The position numbers were made by a program, and so were the translations under genes. From Solea solea (Eukaryota > Chordata > Actinopteri > Pleuronectiformes > Soleidae), in contig NC_081154.1 of the NCBI RefSeq assembly GCF_958295425.1, positions 13,409,938 to 13,473,937 on the forward strand: a stretch of DNA of 64,000 nt, in the 5' to 3' direction. Of the stretch, positions 59,640 to 64,000 are shown one piece after another. The notes beneath the pieces were generated by a model. It was given only the letters and a program-made list of their open reading frames with translations. It was not told where the DNA came from and ran no database searches. The number at the start of each line of letters is the position of its first letter. The stretch's first letter is position 1.

Positions 59640-60230
59640 GAGACGAGAGAGAAAAATGAGATAAGCGTGCCATAAAAACACTTAAATGACAGCAATAAAG
59701 GGAGTGGCAGCAAATATTACATAAGCCAAACAGAGCCGCCTGTTATTTTTCACATCATTTTATTTGCATAAATCAAATATTCTATAACTATTCTATTACT
59801 AACTAGCAAGTAACACCAATGTAGAAGGAGATATAGGTTATTATTTTATCTTTTTACAGCTGGGATTAGCTGATTGGAAATCTCGTTCCTCATACAGCCT
59901 TCACTTGCAGTTACAAAACTGTAATTCAGTCACCAACTCCATTTTGTGCCGCATTACTTTACATACGCACACCCAAAATGTTTCCAAACTGCAGCGGCGT
60001 CGTGTTAATCAGCTGCACTTTTATGCAAATCGGATGAATTGTAATTTGGCTCATTTCCATGGAAAGTCTGCGTAAACACTGCGCCACAATGAGAACGTGC
60101 AGTAAAGCAAATGTTTGAAGGATGAGTTTGAATAGAAAACAGAGAGTCACCTGCTGGTTATATGGAATAATGAAGTGAAGTGACGCAGTCAGTGGCCTTG
60201 TTTGTCAATGTGTGGTGTATCATTTTTTTA
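59640..60230 (+). repeat. Old tandem duplication, copy 1
   Basis: Shares with 60950-61530, in the same order, the blocks gagagaaaa.tgaga, tgttatttt.cacat, cagctgggattagctgattg, cattactttaca, ggctcatttc and cagtggcctcgtt-type sequence. Strongly diverged with indels, so an ancient duplication about 1.3 kb apart. Confidence 0.6.
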
Positions 60231-60554
60231 ATGCTGTTTCGTGACTCCACACATATTGTACAAGAATGGCTGAACAAAACAAACAATAAGTACATTGTTA
60301 GGTCAAGTTAAAGGCAGAGTGCTCGGTGCAAAACTAAGTATTTTACTATCAGATTATACTAAAGGGTTAGTCGGGTTTTAAAGATACGCCTTTAATTACT
60401 TTTCACCAATTTTTCTCAGGTTTGTCGTAATTCTTCATGTGAAAAAACACAACTTGGCAAAAACAGACTACATCTCTGAGTGCTACCTGATGCTGAAACA
60501 TGTTTTTGTCAAAATGTCATAAGAAAAGAATAATTATGTATGAAAATATGTATT

Positions 60555-60712
60555 CTGTGGATAATGGGGGCGGGACTAGATAAGCTTTTGCTTCTCCCAC
60601 TTTCCCTTTCGGTTATGTATATTGTGTGAACTACACTACGATGATGTGTGATGAGTGATCTAACTGACATGACCGAAATAAACATATAAATAAAATAAAT
60701 AAAAAATGATCT
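60555..60712 (+). mobile_element. LINE-like 3' tail
   Basis: Reads gggggcgggactagataagc, then ttttgcttctcccactttcc, then ctttcggttatgtat and gaccgaaataaacatataaa, ending in a short A/T-rich tail. This order resembles 3' ends of teleost LINE (L2/CR1-type) elements as I remember them. No reverse-transcriptase coding sequence is present. Confidence 0.45.
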
Positions 60713-60949
60713 TATGACAAAAGTGACCCTAATTCACACGGTTGGTTCTGTCCTTAATTGGGCGACTGAATGAAAACAATACAGTTTTATACAAGTAAAA
60801 TTTGGCCCCACTGAATATTGTGTTTGTTTTATGCATTGCATTACTTTTTTTTTTGCTGCTGTCGCTGCTGCTCCAGATAAACTGTGTCTGACAAAGTACA
60901 CGAACGACACGCTGGAATTAAATGTATTGACTCTAGTACAGATTAAACA

Positions 60950-61530
60950 GAGAGAAAGACACATGAGAGAAAATTAGATTAACTAATAGTCTCGAAACAC
61001 TGACGTGACAGCAGCAAGTCAAACAGAGCTGTTATTTTCTCCCCCCACATCTTTTTATATATGTTAACGATACCGTCATAAATCAATATTTATGCAAGAA
61101 ATTTCTGCAAGCTTCAACATGACGACAGCAGTCAATAATACAATGGAATGAGTTATACATTTAAATGTTATTTTACATGAATATTACATATTTTTCAGCT
61201 GGGATTAGCTGATTGGAAACAAGTATGTTCCAGTAAATTCCAAGTTGAGCTGCTAAGTTCACACTTTCCCTTTTGCCCCATTACTTTACAATGTCTCAAA
61301 GCCCCAGAGTCGCAATCTTTATTAGTTGTAATTCCACGCAAATAAGACAAACTGGAACGGCAACTCGGCTCATTTCTAAATTTCTTACATCTAAATTTTG
61401 AGCAAACTCCACATTATCATGAAAACTTGGCATGGAGCAAATATGTGAAGGAACATCACGATCAGATTGTATAGAATAACAATGGAGTGTGACTCAGTGG
61501 CCTCGTTCATGAATGTACCTTGTGTAATTT
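60950..61530 (+). repeat. Old tandem duplication, copy 2
   Basis: Partner of 59640-60230. The best-preserved block, cagctgggattagctgattg, lies at 61197-61217 here and 59858-59878 there. The LINE-like tail at 60555-60712 lies between the two copies. Confidence 0.6.
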
Positions 61531-63529
61531 TTCATGCTGCTGAAGTCGATGCTTAGGTTTGACACACATGCAGATCTGAGAGAACATGCCCTTATTTACA
61601 CAAAGACGGGAGCAGCGTGGAGGATTACTCACCGCAGGTTTAACATTTTTTTTGTGTAAACAGTGAAAAGGTGATGCAGTGTTGTGGTGAAACGGTTCAT
61701 TTACACTCATCAGGCCTCAGCAGCAAAGCTCGGTGACTCACTCGGCTTTCATTACTTTGTTACACTTTTCTTTCCTTCCTCTGCTCCCATTGTCCTGTGC
61801 AAAGAAATCAATCTGCTTATTTTACTTAGCTGATGAGCAAAGCTCTTAAGAAACATCTAAGCCCATTTTTCCCTTTTCCAAAATACTTACCGTTTGTTAT
61901 TCCCAGTGGGAACCTGCGCTAGCCTTTTACTCCACACTGTGTTTTCTGCAGTTCACTGAACTGCACAGATTAGTGTTTTGATGCAGGGATACAGAGCAAA
62001 GCAGGAAGTGCAAGTCTCTATAGACACCCCGCAGACGCGTCCCCAGAAAAACCTGAGTTTACTGTATTTTGATGACATTTCCTCTGTGGTCTTCACTGTA
62101 TAAGGGAACAGTGCAAATTTTCAATATTCAAAATTGTTCAATATGACACATCCTTTTTATCTCAGAATGAAAAAAAATCATTCTTTGTCGTTTGGAAAAA
62201 GTTATCCATCCACACTCATTAAAATGAGTACAGCAGTACTTATGCCGGGCCTGTACGTCGCTGACCTTGAGCATGTGCGCTGTGTACAACCCTTTTTTTT
62301 TTTTTTTTAAACTTCATTCGAGTAAGTATACATTACAACGCATACATTACAGGGCAACTAAGCAAAGAATATAAAAGTGAAGCAAATAGACCTCTAGATA
62401 GATCTCTAAACACAAGAAGAGAATGACGGCAATGATGAAGATAACGAAAACGAGGCGCGAAAATGCAAGGGTGGCATGGCAAGGCTGTGGATGCGATAAA
62501 AAAAGGTTTGCAGATTCACCAAGACTCGTTTTCGTGTGCCTTTGTAGGCTGGATACCTGTAGAGAGTGTCATTTTATTACACAGTGCAGGTCATTATGTT
62601 AAACAATGCTGTTTGTTCACTCCCTGTTTCAGGTTTGTCAGTTTCAGCGCAGTCACCGGAGAGACACAATCAGTTCATCAGTTCATAGTCCATTTATATT
62701 GATGCAAACATTGATAAAAACATCTTTTACTTTCATAACTGATTTGAATATGTTTTTTTTGTTGCCTATTGCAACCAACTGAATGTTGAAGTGTTCAGTA
62801 TATGATAAACTACGACATAAAAGCATGAAAAGCCCTCCTCATAGTCAGTGTTGTATTTTGACATGTTACAGCAGAGTAAGTAGGGCTTCGCTTCCCTCAC
62901 ATCCCCCTGACACACACATTCCATGACAACAGACACATCTGTGCAGTCTGACTCGTTAAAATATAATGGTGTTCCCGCAAACACACATGACGTCAAGCCA
63001 AAACACAGGAGACTCGTCGGGGACGCAATTTAATGTCAGGTGTAAACAGTCACATTTAGTTTGTTTTATTAGTGTCTGGGTTTTTACAAGAATTGCTGTT
63101 GTGTGTAAATAGTCCACGCCGGTAATTACGTTTGGGTTGTCGCCCAGTGACTGCACACGACAGAACAGCCAAATAATATTTGCATGTTTTATTTTTGTGC
63201 TGTAGGCAAAGTAAGTTCCATAATTTGTCACACAAAAGAACAGAGTCGTATGAAGTTGGTTGGTGCAACACAGCGTCCATTGTTTTGCTTGTTGAAGTGG
63301 AGTTATTTATTTACTTTATTTCACTTTTTTGGAAGAGCTCTAACTTCAACAGTGAAGTCTCTCTCAGACATTCATTTTCATGAATCACTGAACCACCTGT
63401 TCATTCTGCCGCTGGATTCCCTGCAGATACGAATGCATCCACCTTCAGAAATGATGACGTTAGCACTGAATAGCAGGTCTATCCCTCTGGAAATACTGTA
63501 ATGCTGGTGTGATCCCTGTGAGACTGTGA

Positions 63530-63935
63530 CACAGAAATCCCTTAAACCCACTGGTCTAACTCCCCAAGTATAAAAGTTGCAGGCAAAATATTCATAAAAA
63601 TACAGAAGGAGCCTGAATATTACATATGGATTCACTCAGATCCTCCTGACACACACACACACACACGCACACACACATACAAACACACAGTATGACAACA
63701 GATACACCTGTACGGTCTCTGATTTGTTAATACAAAATCCATATTTTGATTTTGCTCATTAGGTTTGCTTTTTGGTTTTCATGCGAGGTTTGGGGTGCCG
63801 GTGATATAAAAAATAATCTGGCAGAGAAAAAACCCACTTAAACCCACTGGTCTTACTCCCGAGTGTACAAGTTGCAGGCAAAATATTCATAAAAATACAG
63901 ACGGAGCCTGAATATTACATCCAGGCTCTCTCCAG
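63530..63935 (+). repeat. Recent direct duplication near the window end
   Basis: Two copies (about 63537-63625 and 63830-63922) share cttaaacccactggtct, gttgcaggcaaaatattcat and gagcctgaatattacat. About 90% alike by eye. The sequence between them (a CA-rich stretch with cctgacacacaca and tatgacaacagata) resembles 62895-62945, so a larger unit may be repeated. Confidence 0.8.
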
Positions 63936-64000
63936 ATGGGACTGCAAGTTTTTACTATTCTGTTCATATGTGTGCATGTGTTGTACTCCATTATCTCACC

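Larger units (their letters stand above)
50191..64000. other. kcnma1: kcnma1 intron 2, 5' part
   Basis: No exon encoding S1 (the VVLVFALSIG segment known from other BK channels) is present up to the window end, so intron 2 exceeds 13.8 kb. It contains (TTATC)n at 50954-50988, a reverse-oriented repeat at 51960-52190, a G-run, a hairpin, a LINE-like tail and two sets of diverged duplications. No gene was recognised on the opposite strand. Confidence 0.7.

Noticed and set aside
63640..63690. (CA)n stretch as a Z-DNA or regulatory element
   Set aside because: Ordinary fish microsatellite; nothing sets it apart from the many others in the window.
50191..64000. kcnma1 exon 3 (S1 segment)
   Set aside because: Searched by eye for a frame encoding the VVLVFALSIG segment flanked by splice sites; none found, so it lies beyond the window.

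Overview
The window is vertebrate nuclear DNA, most likely from a ray-finned (teleost, probably percomorph) fish. The evidence is multi-exon genes with consensus GT/AG introns of about 80 bp to several kb, abundant (CA)n and (ATCT)n microsatellites, and short interspersed elements of the kind found in teleost genomes. No bacterial, phage, CRISPR or viral gene was seen. Two conserved genes lie head to tail on the + strand. They are dlg5 (a complete coding region) and the 5' end of kcnma1 (the BK potassium channel alpha subunit). From memory this is the same neighbour pair and orientation as human DLG5/KCNMA1.

Layout. 1-3300 is AT-rich flank with repeats and no recognisable gene. 3300-3875 is a GC-rich promoter and 5' leader. 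3876-29154 holds dlg5: I could join 33 coding exons by splice site and phase into one uninterrupted frame of 1983 codons plus stop. It encodes a CARD-like N terminus, a long coiled coil, PDZ1-2, a low-complexity linker, PDZ3, PDZ4, SH3 and a guanylate-kinase-like domain. 29155 to about 30100 is its 3' UTR with a candidate polyadenylation site. 31080-31830 is the GC-rich kcnma1 promoter and leader. kcnma1 exon 1 (31831-32064) encodes the extracellular N terminus, the S0 helix and a cysteine cluster. Exon 2 (50047-50190) encodes the end of the S0-S1 linker. Exon 3 is not present, so 50191-64000 is the 5' part of intron 2.

The least expected part is the 18-kb kcnma1 intron 1. It contains a CpG-rich block at about 45.17-45.53 kb with a palindromic CRE. 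Splice-like signals lead away from this block in both directions. On the + strand there is a strong donor at 45521/45522 and an acceptor at 46010/46011. On the - strand there is a series of candidate small exons at 44.9, 43.4, 42.4, 40.9, 39.6 and 39.4 kb. These are followed by a tandem array of eight further units of about 150 bp (38.13-39.24 kb) and a last open exon near 38.05 kb. Each array unit looks like a 57-91-nt mini-exon plus an 80-90-nt mini-intron. I propose one or two nested, lineage-specific transcription units, coding or non-coding, in this intron. This is an inference from splice signals and repeat structure and needs RNA evidence.

The rest of the non-coding DNA is repeats. It includes three copies of an ATCGATTA-ended MITE-like element, a 200-bp direct repeat pair flanking the dlg5 start, an inverted duplication at 40.2/40.8 kb, diverged duplications in kcnma1 intron 2, a LINE-like 3' tail and many simple repeats.
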